Source: DASPKM01 sp035628135
GTDB lineage: Bacteria; Bacteroidota; Bacteroidia; Chitinophagales; Chitinophagaceae
DNA length: 64,000 nt
NCBI GenBank assembly: GCA_035628135.1
Contig: DASPKM010000014.1
Coordinates: 1 to 64,000, forward strand
Direction of reading: 5' to 3'
Shown: positions 9,088 through 19,205 of the stretch, piece after piece
How the letters are laid out: every line of letters begins with the position of its first letter
How positions within the stretch are numbered: position 1 is the first letter of the stretch
Program-made: the position numbers and the translations under genes
The notes under the pieces: generated by a model
Told to the model about the DNA's origin: nothing
Database searches by the model: none
The model's input: only the letters and a program-made list of their open reading frames with translations

Positions 9088-9786
9088 ATGCAGCCGGACG
9101 AAGTGAAAATATTATTGGTGGAGGATGAGCGCAAGATCGCGGAAACGCTGAAAAAAGGCCTCACTGAGCAGCTGTACCACGTGGAGGTGTGTTATGATGG
9201 CATCATCGGCAAAAAAATGTTCGAAACCTATGCCTTCGATATTGTCGTCATCGACATCAATATCCCGGGCATCAACGGTTATGAATTGTGCAAGATCATT
9301 CGCAGCAGGAACGAACGCGTCCCCATTATTATGCTCACTGCGCTCAACTCAACCGACGATAAAATAGAAGGCTTCGATGCGGGAGCCGACGATTATGTTG
9401 TAAAGCCTTTCGATTTCAAGGAATTACTGGTACGCATCCGCGCCCTGCTCAAGCGCATTCATCAGTCGCCGCAAACTGGCAACATTCTTAAAGTAGACGA
9501 TGTGGTGATGAACCTCGACAGCAAGGAAGTAACCCGCCTGGGCAAGCCCATTGCGCTTACCGCAAAAGAATTTCAATTGCTGGAATACCTGGTGAGGAAT
9601 AAGAACCGCGTGGTGTCAAGGGCCGATATTGCACTGAACGTATGGGACATCGATTTCGACACCAAGACCAACGTGATAGACGTGTACGTGAACTTCCTGA
9701 GAAAAAAACTGGATAAGGAGTTCGATCAAAAGCTGATACATACACAGGTAGGCATGGGTTATATCCTGAAAGACAGCCAGCATTGA
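9088..9786 (+). CDS. OmpR/PhoB-type response regulator
   Basis: A 232-residue protein. The ATG at 9088 is chosen over the TTG at 9070 because the latter lies inside the predicted -7 promoter box. The receiver domain has acidic residues in LLVEDE, the phosphoacceptor D56 (VVIDINIPG) and a conserved Lys in DDYVVKPFDF. The C-terminal winged helix ends with TNVIDVYVNFLRKKLD and a GMGYIL hairpin. The stop codon overlaps the TTG start of the kinase gene, indicating translational coupling. Its likely targets are its own promoter and the operon starting at 11257. Confidence 0.92.
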   Translation: MQPDEVKILLVEDERKIAETLKKGLTEQLYHVEVCYDGIIGKKMFETYAFDIVVIDINIPGINGYELCKIIRSRNERVPIIMLTALNSTDDKIEGFDAGADDYVVKPFDFKELLVRIRALLKRIHQSPQTGNILKVDDVVMNLDSKEVTRLGKPIALTAKEFQLLEYLVRNKNRVVSRADIALNVWDIDFDTKTNVIDVYVNFLRKKLDKEFDQKLIHTQVGMGYILKDSQH

Positions 9787-11156
9787 AGATCAAATACAAA
9801 ATAACGCTCCTGTTCACACTGCTCGTGACGGCCATCCTGCTTGCCCTGAGCATTTCTATATTTTATTTTACCGCGCTGGATAGAAAGGAAGGTTTTTACA
9901 AACGCCTCAAAAGCAGGGCCAACAACAACGCCCAACTCTTTTCTTATTTCGGCGACAGCAGCCAGAAGGTGCTGTTCCGCATCGACGCGAGCTCCATACC
10001 GTTGCTGCCGCGCAAAAGCGTACGCATATACGATACCGTTGGAAGAATATTGTACTCGTACGATACCCGCGCCGAAGAGCCGCTTGACATGCCATCTTCT
10101 TTCTTTGCGGGCATCCGCGAAGAACGTGCGTTTTCGACCGACAGCCGCCAGGGCGTAGCGCTGTTTTATGATGAGCCCGGCAGGAATTTTATCATAGCCG
10201 TGGCGGCCTACGACGAAGATGGAAAGCTCGCCCAGGCCCAATTAAAAAAAATCCTGATCATAAGTCTTTTGGTGGGCATGGCGGTGACCCTGTTGGTAGG
10301 ATACCTGTTCTCGGCCCAGCTTGTAAAACCGATAACGCAGATCATTCACGAAGTGAACGATATTTCTTCGCACAACCTTTCGCACCGCATACAAACGGGC
10401 CGCAGCAAGGACGAGCTACGAAAACTGGCCGACACATTCAATAACCTGCTCAACCGCCTGCAGGAATCGTTCAATACGCAAAGACGCTTTATATCGAATG
10501 CCTCGCATGAGCTATCTACACCCTTGACATCCATCTCCAGCCAGCTGCAGGTAACACTGCAAAAAGAACGGAGCACCCAGGAATACCGGCAGGTAATGCA
10601 ATCCATCCAGGAAGACGTACAGCAAATGGGACAGCTTACCAAAAGCCTGCTCGAGATTGCAAAAACGGGCACGCAAGGCAGCATCGAGCTGCGCGAAGTG
10701 CGCATAGATGAGATATTGCTCAAGGTAATTGCCGACGTAAAAAAAATGAACCACGACTATGAAGTGGCCCTGAACTTCGGCATCTTGCCTGAAGAGGAAA
10801 AAAGCTGCATGGTGTTCGGCAACGTAGACCTGCTGTACAGCGCATTGAAGAACATCATCGAGAATGGTTGCAAGTACTCGCCAGACAAGCGCTCCATAGT
10901 AGAACTATCGTTTCGCGAACAGGACATTCTGATTAAAGTAATGAACAAAGGCGACGTGATAGCAGAAGAAGAGATCGAGCAAATATTCCAGCCATTTTTC
11001 CGGTCTGCTACTGCTGCCGACGTAAAAGGCTTTGGCTTGGGCCTGGCCCTGGCCAAACGCATTGTAGGATTACACAAAGGCGTTATCGAAGTTGAGTCCG
11101 ATATCGAGCATGGCACGCGCTTTACCATCATACTTCCCTCTCTGGAGAAGATCTGA
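9783..11156 (+). CDS. Membrane sensor histidine kinase
   Basis: A 457-residue kinase starting at a TTG (9783) that overlaps the response-regulator stop as TTGA. Membrane segments are at about 8-30 and 157-177, bracketing a 125-residue periplasmic sensor. HAMP follows at 178-230, then the HisKA phosphoacceptor H242 in ISNASHELSTPL. The N box (NIIENGC) is at about 358-363 and the G2 box (GFGLGLALAKR) at about 416-426. The architecture resembles CusS/RprX-type kinases. The signal is unknown. Confidence 0.92.
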   Translation: MKIKYKITLLFTLLVTAILLALSISIFYFTALDRKEGFYKRLKSRANNNAQLFSYFGDSSQKVLFRIDASSIPLLPRKSVRIYDTVGRILYSYDTRAEEPLDMPSSFFAGIREERAFSTDSRQGVALFYDEPGRNFIIAVAAYDEDGKLAQAQLKKILIISLLVGMAVTLLVGYLFSAQLVKPITQIIHEVNDISSHNLSHRIQTGRSKDELRKLADTFNNLLNRLQESFNTQRRFISNASHELSTPLTSISSQLQVTLQKERSTQEYRQVMQSIQEDVQQMGQLTKSLLEIAKTGTQGSIELREVRIDEILLKVIADVKKMNHDYEVALNFGILPEEEKSCMVFGNVDLLYSALKNIIENGCKYSPDKRSIVELSFREQDILIKVMNKGDVIAEEEIEQIFQPFFRSATAADVKGFGLGLALAKRIVGLHKGVIEVESDIEHGTRFTIILPSLEKI

Positions 11157-11159
11157 TTT

Positions 11160-11217
11160 TTTTAATCTCGTTTTAATCCCAGATTAATCCCCCTTTAATA
11201 ACGGGAGCGCATTTTTG
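11160..11217 (+). promoter_or_regulatory. Four 11-bp-phased TTTTAAT boxes plus -7 box
   Basis: Four direct repeats with an exact 11-bp step lie at 11160-11166 (TTTTAAT), 11171-11177 (TTTTAAT), 11182-11188 (GATTAAT) and 11193-11199 (CTTTAAT). They are followed by CATTTTTG (11210-11217), close to the TAnnTTTG -7 consensus. The same box with the same phasing occurs at the two-component promoter, so the response regulator probably controls this operon. Confidence 0.65.
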
Positions 11218-11256
11218 TTGATATAGCCTCGACGACAACCAGATCAGATCATCATA

Positions 11257-11925
11257 ATGAACCAAATTAATCCCGCAATGCGCAAAATGGTAGTGTTTGA
11301 TATGGATAATACCCTATTGCAGGGGCGGTTTATAGACACCTGTGCGAAAAAATACAATTTCAAGCAGGCGCTGGCGCTGCTGAGGAACATCGATAAAAAT
11401 TCCATCAGCCTTGCCAAACGTACCGGCTCTTTCCTGCAGGGAAAGGCGGTGCAGGAACTGACCCGGATGGTTGAAGATATGCCAATGGCGAAAGATATAG
11501 AAGATGTGATAAGGGAATTGAAGCAACGCCGGTACACTGTCGGCATCATTACCGACGGTTACAATGTGATCGCAAACCATATCGGGGAAAAGATCGGAGC
11601 AGATTTTTGTATTTCATACGAGTTGGATTGCAGTGATGGAGTAGCGACAGGCCAGGTAAACATCCCCAATGATTTTTATTATTCGGAGAACAGTTCGTGC
11701 GACCATCCCGTTTGCAAAACCAATGCGTTGCGCAAGGCTTGCCAGCGTTACGATATTCCTATGCAAAACTCGATCGTGATCGGTGGAAGTGAAAACGATC
11801 TGTGCATGATCCGTCATGCGGGCATAGGTGTTGCGTTTTGCACGTCCAGTGAAATATTAAGGACCGTAGCAAAGAAAAGTATTACCCAGCCGCTGTTTTA
11901 TGAGCTGCTGGAATTAGCGCCATAG
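11257..11925 (+). CDS. HAD-superfamily phosphatase (SerB-like)
   Basis: A 222-residue protein with the HAD motifs VVFDMDNTLL (motif I, nucleophile Asp), GIITDG (motif II) and GGSENDLCMIRHAGIGVAF (motif IV). The helical cap and size fit the IB subfamily that includes phosphoserine phosphatase. The context (directly after a two-component system and before a stress protein) argues against assigning it simply to serine synthesis. Its expression is probably controlled by the phased boxes upstream. Confidence 0.8.
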   Translation: MNQINPAMRKMVVFDMDNTLLQGRFIDTCAKKYNFKQALALLRNIDKNSISLAKRTGSFLQGKAVQELTRMVEDMPMAKDIEDVIRELKQRRYTVGIITDGYNVIANHIGEKIGADFCISYELDCSDGVATGQVNIPNDFYYSENSSCDHPVCKTNALRKACQRYDIPMQNSIVIGGSENDLCMIRHAGIGVAFCTSSEILRTVAKKSITQPLFYELLELAP

Positions 11926-11941
11926 GGCGCCCTGACTAATA

Positions 11942-12760
11942 ATGTACCGGCTTTTCAATAACATATTGATCCCTGTCGACCTGCGGCGCGAAGCTGCGCC
12001 TGTGGTAGAAAAAGCAATGAACATTGCAACACGGTTCAATTGCGATATTCACTTATTGTATATTATGAAGAAGCGGTTTTGGTCGATGAACAGCCATTTG
12101 CCGCAGCGGCTGGCCGAGAAAAAACTGCAGTTGCATAATCTTCGGGAGAAGTACTCGCCCTCCATAGGAAAGGGATGCCTGTTGCATACGCAGGTATGGG
12201 AGGGCGATCTTGAACATTCTATTGCGGAGTACGCCGCTATTCACCATATCGACCTGATACTGGCGCAAAAGCCAGCCAGCATCATACCGGGCATCAATTC
12301 AGGGCTCAACATCGACCGGCTTGCTGCCAAAACCAATGCGCCTGTGCTTAGCCTGTTGCCGCATCCGTCGTTTCGCGGAATAAAAAATATTGTAGTGCCG
12401 GTGAGCGGTTACCTGCCTACGCGCAGGATCATGCTCGCCATTTACCTGGCAAAGAATTTCAATTCCGCCATTCATCTCATTTCGCTTACGGGCTCCTTCT
12501 CATCGATGGAATCCAAAAGCCATGCTTACCTGGAAAAAGCATATCAATTGCTGAGAGAGAACACCAATCTTCCTATCAGGTGTAAGACCATCATAGGAAA
12601 GAACATAGCAGATACGGCGTTGGACTACGCCAAGCGCATCGACGCCAGCCTGATTCTGGTGAACCAGGGACTGGAGTCGCTGTTGCCGGGACCTTCCAAT
12701 CCCATGTTTGCGAAGTTCCTTTTTAAAAAGTCCAGCATACCGGTGATTACCGTTGCTTAA
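11942..12760 (+). CDS. Universal stress protein, tandem UspA domains
   Basis: A 272-residue protein with two Usp folds: LFNNILIPVDLRREAAPVVEKAMNIA at the start and GIKNIVVPVSGYLPTRRIMLAIYLA near residue 140. The second domain ends with LILVNQGLESLLPGPSNPMFAKFLFKKSSIPVI, a shortened version of the usual nucleotide-loop region. It follows the HAD phosphatase gene by 16 bases and is probably cotranscribed with it. Its exact role is unknown. Confidence 0.82.
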   Translation: MYRLFNNILIPVDLRREAAPVVEKAMNIATRFNCDIHLLYIMKKRFWSMNSHLPQRLAEKKLQLHNLREKYSPSIGKGCLLHTQVWEGDLEHSIAEYAAIHHIDLILAQKPASIIPGINSGLNIDRLAAKTNAPVLSLLPHPSFRGIKNIVVPVSGYLPTRRIMLAIYLAKNFNSAIHLISLTGSFSSMESKSHAYLEKAYQLLRENTNLPIRCKTIIGKNIADTALDYAKRIDASLILVNQGLESLLPGPSNPMFAKFLFKKSSIPVITVA

Positions 12761-12786
12761 ACATTTAAAGAACGTAAAATAAAAAT

Positions 12787-14433
12787 ATGAGGAAGTATTT
12801 AATACTGATCGGCACATGCTTTCTATCGCTCCTTGCAATGGCCCAGACCCTTGAAGATGGAAAGAAGTTCATGTATTACGACAGGTGGCAAAGCGCCGCC
12901 AGGACATTTGAAGAGCTCATTCGCCGCGAGCCCATCGATATGGAACCGCGCTATTGGATGGTGCAACTGCTGCTGAAGCAGGACAAGACCGCAGAAGCAA
13001 GACAGGCATTACAGGCTGCGCAACAGCAAGTGGTGACAAAAGAACATCCGTTGCTGAAGGTGGCCAATGGCGCCGTACTCCTGCACGAGAACCAGGCCAC
13101 GGAAGCAGCTCAACAATTTGAAGACGCGCTAAAGGATACCCGCGAACGCGATCCCGAAGTGCTGCTGGCAATAGTACGCGCACACCTGGACGCGAAACAA
13201 ACCAATTATCCTTACTTGCTGGAGCTGCTGGAGAAAGCACAGAAGCGCGACAAGAACAACCCCGAGGTGTACGACCTGGAGGGAGACGTCCACCGCCGCA
13301 TGGGCGATGGCGGCAAGGCCGTGCAGGCATACAGTGCGGCATTGCAGAAGAACAGCGGTTATGCCAAATCGTTATACAATATCGGTAAGATATACCTGAC
13401 GCAGCAGAACGCAGAAATGTTCCTGAAGTATTTTACCGAGGCAGTGCAGAAAGACCCTGCTTACACACCCGCCCTGTACGAGCTGTACTACTACTATTAT
13501 TTCAGGGATGTAAACCTTGCTAAAGATTATCTCGACCGATACATTGCCAATAGGGATGCATCGGTAGAGAACGAATACATGCTTACCGACCTGCTGTACG
13601 TTTCATCAAAGCACCAGGAAGCGCTGAACAAGGCAAAACAATTATTGCAGCAGGAAGGCGCAGCGGCGCCGGCGAGGCTGTACAAGCTGGTAGCCTATTC
13701 CTACGAGGCGCTAGGCGATTCAACGAATGCGCTGGCATACATCGACCAATATTTTCAACGTGCGCACGACACCAGCCTGGTAGCAAAGGATTTTGAGCTG
13801 AGAGCAGCACTGCTGCAAAAATTTGCTGGCCGTGAAGCCGAAGCGATCACCGTGCTGCAAAAAGCCATCGACATGGACACGGTGGCGGCCAACAAAGTGG
13901 AGTACATGGGCGACCTCGCAACGTTGTACAAAAAGCAGGGAGACCGCTCGAAGGAGGCGTTCTGGCTCGGCAAGCTGTATGAAACAAAAGCTGATCCCTC
14001 CAACCTCGACCTGTATTATTGGGGGCTTGCGCACTATTCAGCCCAGGAATACAAACAGGCCGACAGCGTGTTTGGACTGTACACAGAAAAATATCCTGAT
14101 CATATTCACGGTTTTTACTGGAGGGCTAAATCGAATGCACTGATAGATACGAGTATGGAGCAGGGACTGGCGGTGCCGTATTACCAGAAAGTAATCGAGA
14201 TCGCGGCCGCGGAGCCAGACAAGAATAAATCATTGCTGATACAGGCTTATGGATATGCAGGCGCTTATGAAGCCAATGTGCGTAAGGATTTTGAAGCGGC
14301 ATTGGTGCATTTCAATAAGATCCTGGAGCTGGACCCACAGAATGCAGACGCCATCAGATATAGCGACATTCTCAAAAAATGGGTTAAGGCAGAAACTGAA
14401 AAAGGGCAGACTGAGAAACACTCTGGTAACTAG
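12787..14433 (+). CDS. Secreted TPR-repeat protein
   Basis: A 548-residue protein with a signal peptide (MRKYLILIGTCFLSLLAMAQ). It is followed by repeated helical-hairpin units of the tetratricopeptide type, for example KSLYNIGKIYLTQQNAEMFLKYFTEAVQKDP and AALVHFNKILELDPQNADA. TPR proteins are scaffolds for protein complexes, and this one would act in the periplasm. It lies 26 bases after the Usp gene, and a strong terminator follows, so it may be the last gene of that operon. Confidence 0.85.
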   Translation: MRKYLILIGTCFLSLLAMAQTLEDGKKFMYYDRWQSAARTFEELIRREPIDMEPRYWMVQLLLKQDKTAEARQALQAAQQQVVTKEHPLLKVANGAVLLHENQATEAAQQFEDALKDTRERDPEVLLAIVRAHLDAKQTNYPYLLELLEKAQKRDKNNPEVYDLEGDVHRRMGDGGKAVQAYSAALQKNSGYAKSLYNIGKIYLTQQNAEMFLKYFTEAVQKDPAYTPALYELYYYYYFRDVNLAKDYLDRYIANRDASVENEYMLTDLLYVSSKHQEALNKAKQLLQQEGAAAPARLYKLVAYSYEALGDSTNALAYIDQYFQRAHDTSLVAKDFELRAALLQKFAGREAEAITVLQKAIDMDTVAANKVEYMGDLATLYKKQGDRSKEAFWLGKLYETKADPSNLDLYYWGLAHYSAQEYKQADSVFGLYTEKYPDHIHGFYWRAKSNALIDTSMEQGLAVPYYQKVIEIAAAEPDKNKSLLIQAYGYAGAYEANVRKDFEAALVHFNKILELDPQNADAIRYSDILKKWVKAETEKGQTEKHSGN

Positions 14434-14459
14434 GATAAGGTGTATGTGTTTTTTAGTTG

Positions 14460-14499
14460 GGCAAACGGACCCCGTCTTTTGGCGGGGTTTGCCTTTTTT
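14460..14499 (+). terminator. Intrinsic terminator after the TPR gene
   Basis: GGCAA...ACCCCG and CGGGGTTTGCC form a long stem around TCTTTTGG, followed by TTTTTT. It closes the transcript that precedes the glutamate synthase operon. Confidence 0.85.
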
Positions 14500-14625
14500 G
14501 TGGATAAGATGTTTTTATTGAATTCACAATTTGAATCGCATTTTTTTGTAATTTCATCAAAGCTTGCTATAAATATTGAACAAATAGTATTGTTTTAAAC
14601 CGTTTATTGAAAACAATCTATACTT

Positions 14626-17600
14626 ATGGCAGGCAACCCGGGACTATACCATCCTTCCTTCGAGCACGACAGTTGCGGAATAGGTTTCGTAGCAAATATC
14701 AGGGGCAATAAATCGCACCAGGTCATCGCCGATGCGCTTACCGTATTGGAAAATATGGAACACCGCGGGGCCTGCGGATGCGAGCACAATACGGGTGACG
14801 GCGCCGGCATTTTATTGCAAACACCCCATGAATTTTTCTTCGAAGAATGCCTCAAGCTCGGCATCCACCTGCCACCATTTGGCAAATACGGAGTGGCCGT
14901 ACTATTTTTTCCAAAAGACATCAGGTTGCGCGAAGAATGCCGCGACATATTTAACCGCAGCGCGGAAAAGCTTGGCCTCGACATACTCGCCTATCGCAAA
15001 GTGCCCGTGAATGCTGAAGGCATCGGCGCCACAGCCTTATCAGTAGAGCCCGAAATGGAACAGGCCTTCATCGCCTGCCCTGATCACATCCATCACCGCG
15101 ACGATTTCGAACGCAAGTTATTTGTGCTGCGCAACTATGCCAGCCACATTGTACGCCAAACGGTAAAGAAAGACGCTACCGGTTTTTATGTGGCCTCTAT
15201 ATCGTACAAAACCGTTGTTTACAAAGGACAGCTTACAAGCATGCAGGTGCGCCATTATTTTCCTGATCTCGGCAACAAACGCGTGGTGTCCGCATTCGGT
15301 TTGGTGCATTCGCGCTTTGCCACCAATACTTTTCCCTCATGGAAACTGGCGCAGCCATTCCGCTTCATCGCGCATAATGGAGAGATCAACACACTACAGG
15401 GCAACCTGAACTGGTTGAAGACGAGTGAGAAGGGATTTACATCGCCCTACTTCAGCAGGGAAGAAATGGACATGCTGCTGCCCATCATCGAAGAAGGCCA
15501 ATCAGATTCGGCCTGCCTGGACAATATGATCGAATTGCTCACGCTCACAGGCCGTTCATTGCCCCAGGTGATGATGATGCTGATACCTGAGGCATGGGAC
15601 GGAAATGAACACATGGACACAGTAAGAAAAGCGTTTTATGAATATCATGCTTCGATGATGGAACCCTGGGACGGTCCCGCTTCCATTTCGTTTACCGATG
15701 GAAAAATAATTGGCGCCACGCTCGACCGCAACGGACTGCGCCCATCGCGATACTGCGTAACGCATGATGAACGCGTGATCATGGCTTCGGAAACCGGCGT
15801 GCTTCCTGTAGATCCATCGCTCATTAAAGAAAAAGGAAGACTACAGGCAGGTAAAATGTTCGTAGTAGACCTGGAACAGGGAAGAATTATCAGCGATGAA
15901 GAACTGAAACAAACCATCTGCTCGCAAAAACCTTATGCCGAGTGGCTGAACAAATACAAAATAAGACTGGAAGAATTGCCTGAGCCGCGCGTAATGTTCA
16001 CACACCTGGAGCATGATCAAATATTCAAATATCAGCAAGCCTGCGGGTATACTACCGAAGATTTAGACACCATCATTATACCAATGGCTCTCGATGGCAA
16101 GGAGCCTGTTGGTTCCATGGGCAGCGATGTGCCGCTGGCAGTACTTAGCGACCAGCCGCAACACCTTGCCAGTTATTTTAAGCAATTGTTTGCGCAGGTC
16201 ACCAATCCTCCTATCGATCCGATCCGCGAACGTTTGGTGATGTCGCTTGCAACTTTTGTCGGCAACATCGGCAATCTGTTGGTAGAAGATCCCCTCACCT
16301 GCCATACCGTAGCCCTCAAGCAGCCCATACTTACCAATCATGAGCTGGAAAAATTGAGGAGTATCGATACTGGCATTTTCCAGGCCAAAACATTGCAGAC
16401 CTATTTCAGGGCCGATGGAAAACCCGGCTCACTGAAGAATGGTTTGGACAGGTTGTGCCGTTATGCAGAAGATGCGGTGAACGATGGCTTTGAAGTGCTC
16501 ATATTGTGCGACCGCGCGGTGGATTCGGACCATGCTTCCATTCCTTCGCTGTTGGCAACGGCGGCCGTGCACCATCATCTCATCCGCAAAGGCATGCGCG
16601 GACAAGTGGGGCTGGTAGTAGAAGCGGGCGATGTATGGGAAGTCCACCATTTTGCCTGTCTCATAGGCTTTGGCGCAACGGCCATTAATCCATACCTGGC
16701 CTTGTCAACTATCCGGGATATAAAAGAAAACGGCCGGGTGCAAACCGAGTTGAGCGAAGAGCAGCTGAAAAAAAATTACATCAAGGCTGTGGGGGATGGA
16801 TTGCTGAAAGTATTTTCTAAAATGGGCATTTCCACATTGCAATCGTACCAGGGCGCGCAGATATTCGAGATCATCGGGCTAAGCAACGAAGTGGTAGACA
16901 AATATTTTACGGGCACCATTTCAAGGATCGGTGGATTGAGCCTGGACGAGATCGCAAAAGAAACACTGGCAAGGCATTTCTTTGCTTTCAGTAAAAAAGA
17001 TCCATCGATAGACCGGTTGCCTCCAGGCGGTATTTATCAGTGGAAACGCAAGGGAGAGTTTCATTTGTTCAACCCGCAAACCGTTCACCTGTTGCAATAC
17101 GCTACGCGACGCAACGACTATTCCATCTTTAAAAGATATTCAAGCCTCATCAACGAGCAGGAAGAAAAAGCGTGCACGTTGCGCAGCTTATTTCGCTTCA
17201 AGCGCAACAGGCCATCTATTTCAATAGATGAGGTAGAGCCCGCGGAAAATATTTACAAACGATTTGCTACTGGCGCCATGTCGTTCGGTTCTATTTCGTG
17301 GGAGGCGCATACAACGCTGGCGATTGCCATGAACCGGTTGGGCGGTAAAAGCAATACCGGCGAAGGCGGAGAAGATGAAGCAAGGTATGAGCGAATGGCT
17401 AACGGCGACTCCATGCGCTCGGCCATCAAACAGGTTGCATCGGCACGTTTTGGCGTTACCAGTCTTTACCTTACTGAAGCAGATGAATTGCAGATAAAGA
17501 TGGCGCAGGGTGCAAAGCCCGGCGAAGGCGGGCAATTACCGGGTCATAAAGTAGATGAATGGATCGGGAAGATCAGGCATTCCACACCGGGTGTGGGTTT

Positions 17601-19143
17601 AATTTCACCACCGCCGCATCATGATATTTATTCGATAGAAGACCTGGCGCAATTGATTTTCGATTTGAAGAATGCCAATCGCCGTGCACGCATCAGCGTG
17701 AAGCTGGTGTCTAAGGCAGGTGTTGGCACTATTGCGGCAGGCGTGGCAAAAGCAAAGGCCGATGTAATATTGATCGCGGGACATGATGGAGGCACGGGCG
17801 CCTCTCCTATCAGTTCCATCAAACACGCGGGGCTTCCGTGGGAACTGGGATTGGCAGAAACGCATCAAACCCTGGTACGCAATCGTCTCAGAAGCCGCGT
17901 GATCTTACAGGCTGACGGGCAAATCAGAACGGGCCGCGACATTGCCATTGCAGCGCTGCTGGGTGCGGAAGAATGGGGCATCGCCACCGCCGCTCTGGTG
18001 GTAGAAGGCTGCATCCTCATGCGCAAATGCCATTTGAATACCTGTCCAGTTGGTGTTGCCACGCAAGACCCCGCGTTGCGTAAAAATTTTACGGGCGATG
18101 CCGAACACGTTATCAATTTTTTCAGGTTCATCACGCAGGAATTGCGCGAGATCATGGCGCAGCTTGGCTTTAAGACGGTAAATGAAATGATCGGGCAGGC
18201 CGATATGCTCGAAGCAAGGGATAACCTGAAGCATTGGAAATACAGCAAGCTCGATCTTTCGCCCATATTGTATAAAGAACCTGTTTCATTATACACCGGC
18301 TTGTACAAACGCGAAGAACAGGACCATGGATTGGACACTGTGCTCGACTGGAAACTGCTGGAAAAAGCGGAACCCGCGTTGGAACGGCAGGAAAAAGTGT
18401 ATGCTGAATTCAATACCAAAAATACCGATCGCACCATCGGGTCCATTCTTTCCAATGAGATAACCAGGCGCTACCGGTCTGCGGGATTGCCGGAAGATAC
18501 CGTTCATTTTAAATTCAAGGGCACAGCAGGCCAAAGCTTTGGCGCATTCAATACAAAAGGAATTACACTGGAACTGGAAGGAGATGCAAACGATTATTTC
18601 GGCAAGGGATTAAGCGGCGCAAGGTTGGTTGTTTATCCCGCCAAAGGCAGCTCATTTGTACCGGAAGAAAACATCATCATTGGCAATGTTGCTTTTTATG
18701 GCGCTACTTCCGGCGAAGCCTTTATCCGGGGAAGGGCTGGCGAACGTTTTTGTGTGCGCAATTCAGGCGTAAAGGCAGTGGTGGAGGGCGTGGGCGATCA
18801 CGGCTGTGAATACATGACGGGGGGCCACGTAGTGATACTCGGCGATACCGGTCGCAATTTTGCAGCCGGCATGAGCGGTGGTATTGCATATGTGTATGAT
18901 GTGAAAGGAAGCTTTGCCATCAACTGTAATACGGATATGGTGGATCTTGACCCGCTGAACGAAGCAGACATTTCCGAGCTATACGACATGATCACTAACC
19001 ACTATGATTATACGAACAGCATGGTAGCGCGGTTCGTGCTGGATGATTTCGAGAACCAGGTGAAGAATTTTATCAAAGTATTTCCGAAAGACTATAAGCG
19101 CGTGCTGACGACAGAAAAAATAAAGGTCAAAAGTGAAAAATGA
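14626..19143 (+). CDS. gltB: Glutamate synthase large subunit
   Basis: A 1505-residue protein, the usual size for the alpha subunit. It transfers the glutamine amide nitrogen to 2-oxoglutarate. The amidotransferase domain begins with DSCGIGFVANI, where the Cys becomes the N-terminal nucleophile after removal of a 16-residue propeptide. The FMN/2-oxoglutarate domain shows GAMSFGSISWEAH, GGKSNTGEGGED and GHDGGTGASPISSIKHAG. The iron-sulfur Cys cluster is visible in CHLNTCPVGVATQ. The C-terminal GXGXG beta-helix domain ends before the operon partner gltD, 62 bases downstream. A 192-base gap upstream holds a terminator and AT-rich DNA but no clear regulator site. Confidence 0.97.
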   Translation: MAGNPGLYHPSFEHDSCGIGFVANIRGNKSHQVIADALTVLENMEHRGACGCEHNTGDGAGILLQTPHEFFFEECLKLGIHLPPFGKYGVAVLFFPKDIRLREECRDIFNRSAEKLGLDILAYRKVPVNAEGIGATALSVEPEMEQAFIACPDHIHHRDDFERKLFVLRNYASHIVRQTVKKDATGFYVASISYKTVVYKGQLTSMQVRHYFPDLGNKRVVSAFGLVHSRFATNTFPSWKLAQPFRFIAHNGEINTLQGNLNWLKTSEKGFTSPYFSREEMDMLLPIIEEGQSDSACLDNMIELLTLTGRSLPQVMMMLIPEAWDGNEHMDTVRKAFYEYHASMMEPWDGPASISFTDGKIIGATLDRNGLRPSRYCVTHDERVIMASETGVLPVDPSLIKEKGRLQAGKMFVVDLEQGRIISDEELKQTICSQKPYAEWLNKYKIRLEELPEPRVMFTHLEHDQIFKYQQACGYTTEDLDTIIIPMALDGKEPVGSMGSDVPLAVLSDQPQHLASYFKQLFAQVTNPPIDPIRERLVMSLATFVGNIGNLLVEDPLTCHTVALKQPILTNHELEKLRSIDTGIFQAKTLQTYFRADGKPGSLKNGLDRLCRYAEDAVNDGFEVLILCDRAVDSDHASIPSLLATAAVHHHLIRKGMRGQVGLVVEAGDVWEVHHFACLIGFGATAINPYLALSTIRDIKENGRVQTELSEEQLKKNYIKAVGDGLLKVFSKMGISTLQSYQGAQIFEIIGLSNEVVDKYFTGTISRIGGLSLDEIAKETLARHFFAFSKKDPSIDRLPPGGIYQWKRKGEFHLFNPQTVHLLQYATRRNDYSIFKRYSSLINEQEEKACTLRSLFRFKRNRPSISIDEVEPAENIYKRFATGAMSFGSISWEAHTTLAIAMNRLGGKSNTGEGGEDEARYERMANGDSMRSAIKQVASARFGVTSLYLTEADELQIKMAQGAKPGEGGQLPGHKVDEWIGKIRHSTPGVGLISPPPHHDIYSIEDLAQLIFDLKNANRRARISVKLVSKAGVGTIAAGVAKAKADVILIAGHDGGTGASPISSIKHAGLPWELGLAETHQTLVRNRLRSRVILQADGQIRTGRDIAIAALLGAEEWGIATAALVVEGCILMRKCHLNTCPVGVATQDPALRKNFTGDAEHVINFFRFITQELREIMAQLGFKTVNEMIGQADMLEARDNLKHWKYSKLDLSPILYKEPVSLYTGLYKREEQDHGLDTVLDWKLLEKAEPALERQEKVYAEFNTKNTDRTIGSILSNEITRRYRSAGLPEDTVHFKFKGTAGQSFGAFNTKGITLELEGDANDYFGKGLSGARLVVYPAKGSSFVPEENIIIGNVAFYGATSGEAFIRGRAGERFCVRNSGVKAVVEGVGDHGCEYMTGGHVVILGDTGRNFAAGMSGGIAYVYDVKGSFAINCNTDMVDLDPLNEADISELYDMITNHYDYTNSMVARFVLDDFENQVKNFIKVFPKDYKRVLTTEKIKVKSEK

Positions 19144-19205
19144 AACTGATGAGCAGCTTTGACCTCCTGGCTTTTTAAGTTTTAAACTTTAAACTTTTAG
19201 CTTCT

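Noticed and set aside
14508..14597. Possible small ORF before gltB
   Set aside because: AT-rich with no Glu/Gln run, no following terminator and no conserved feature visible; not supported as a leader peptide.
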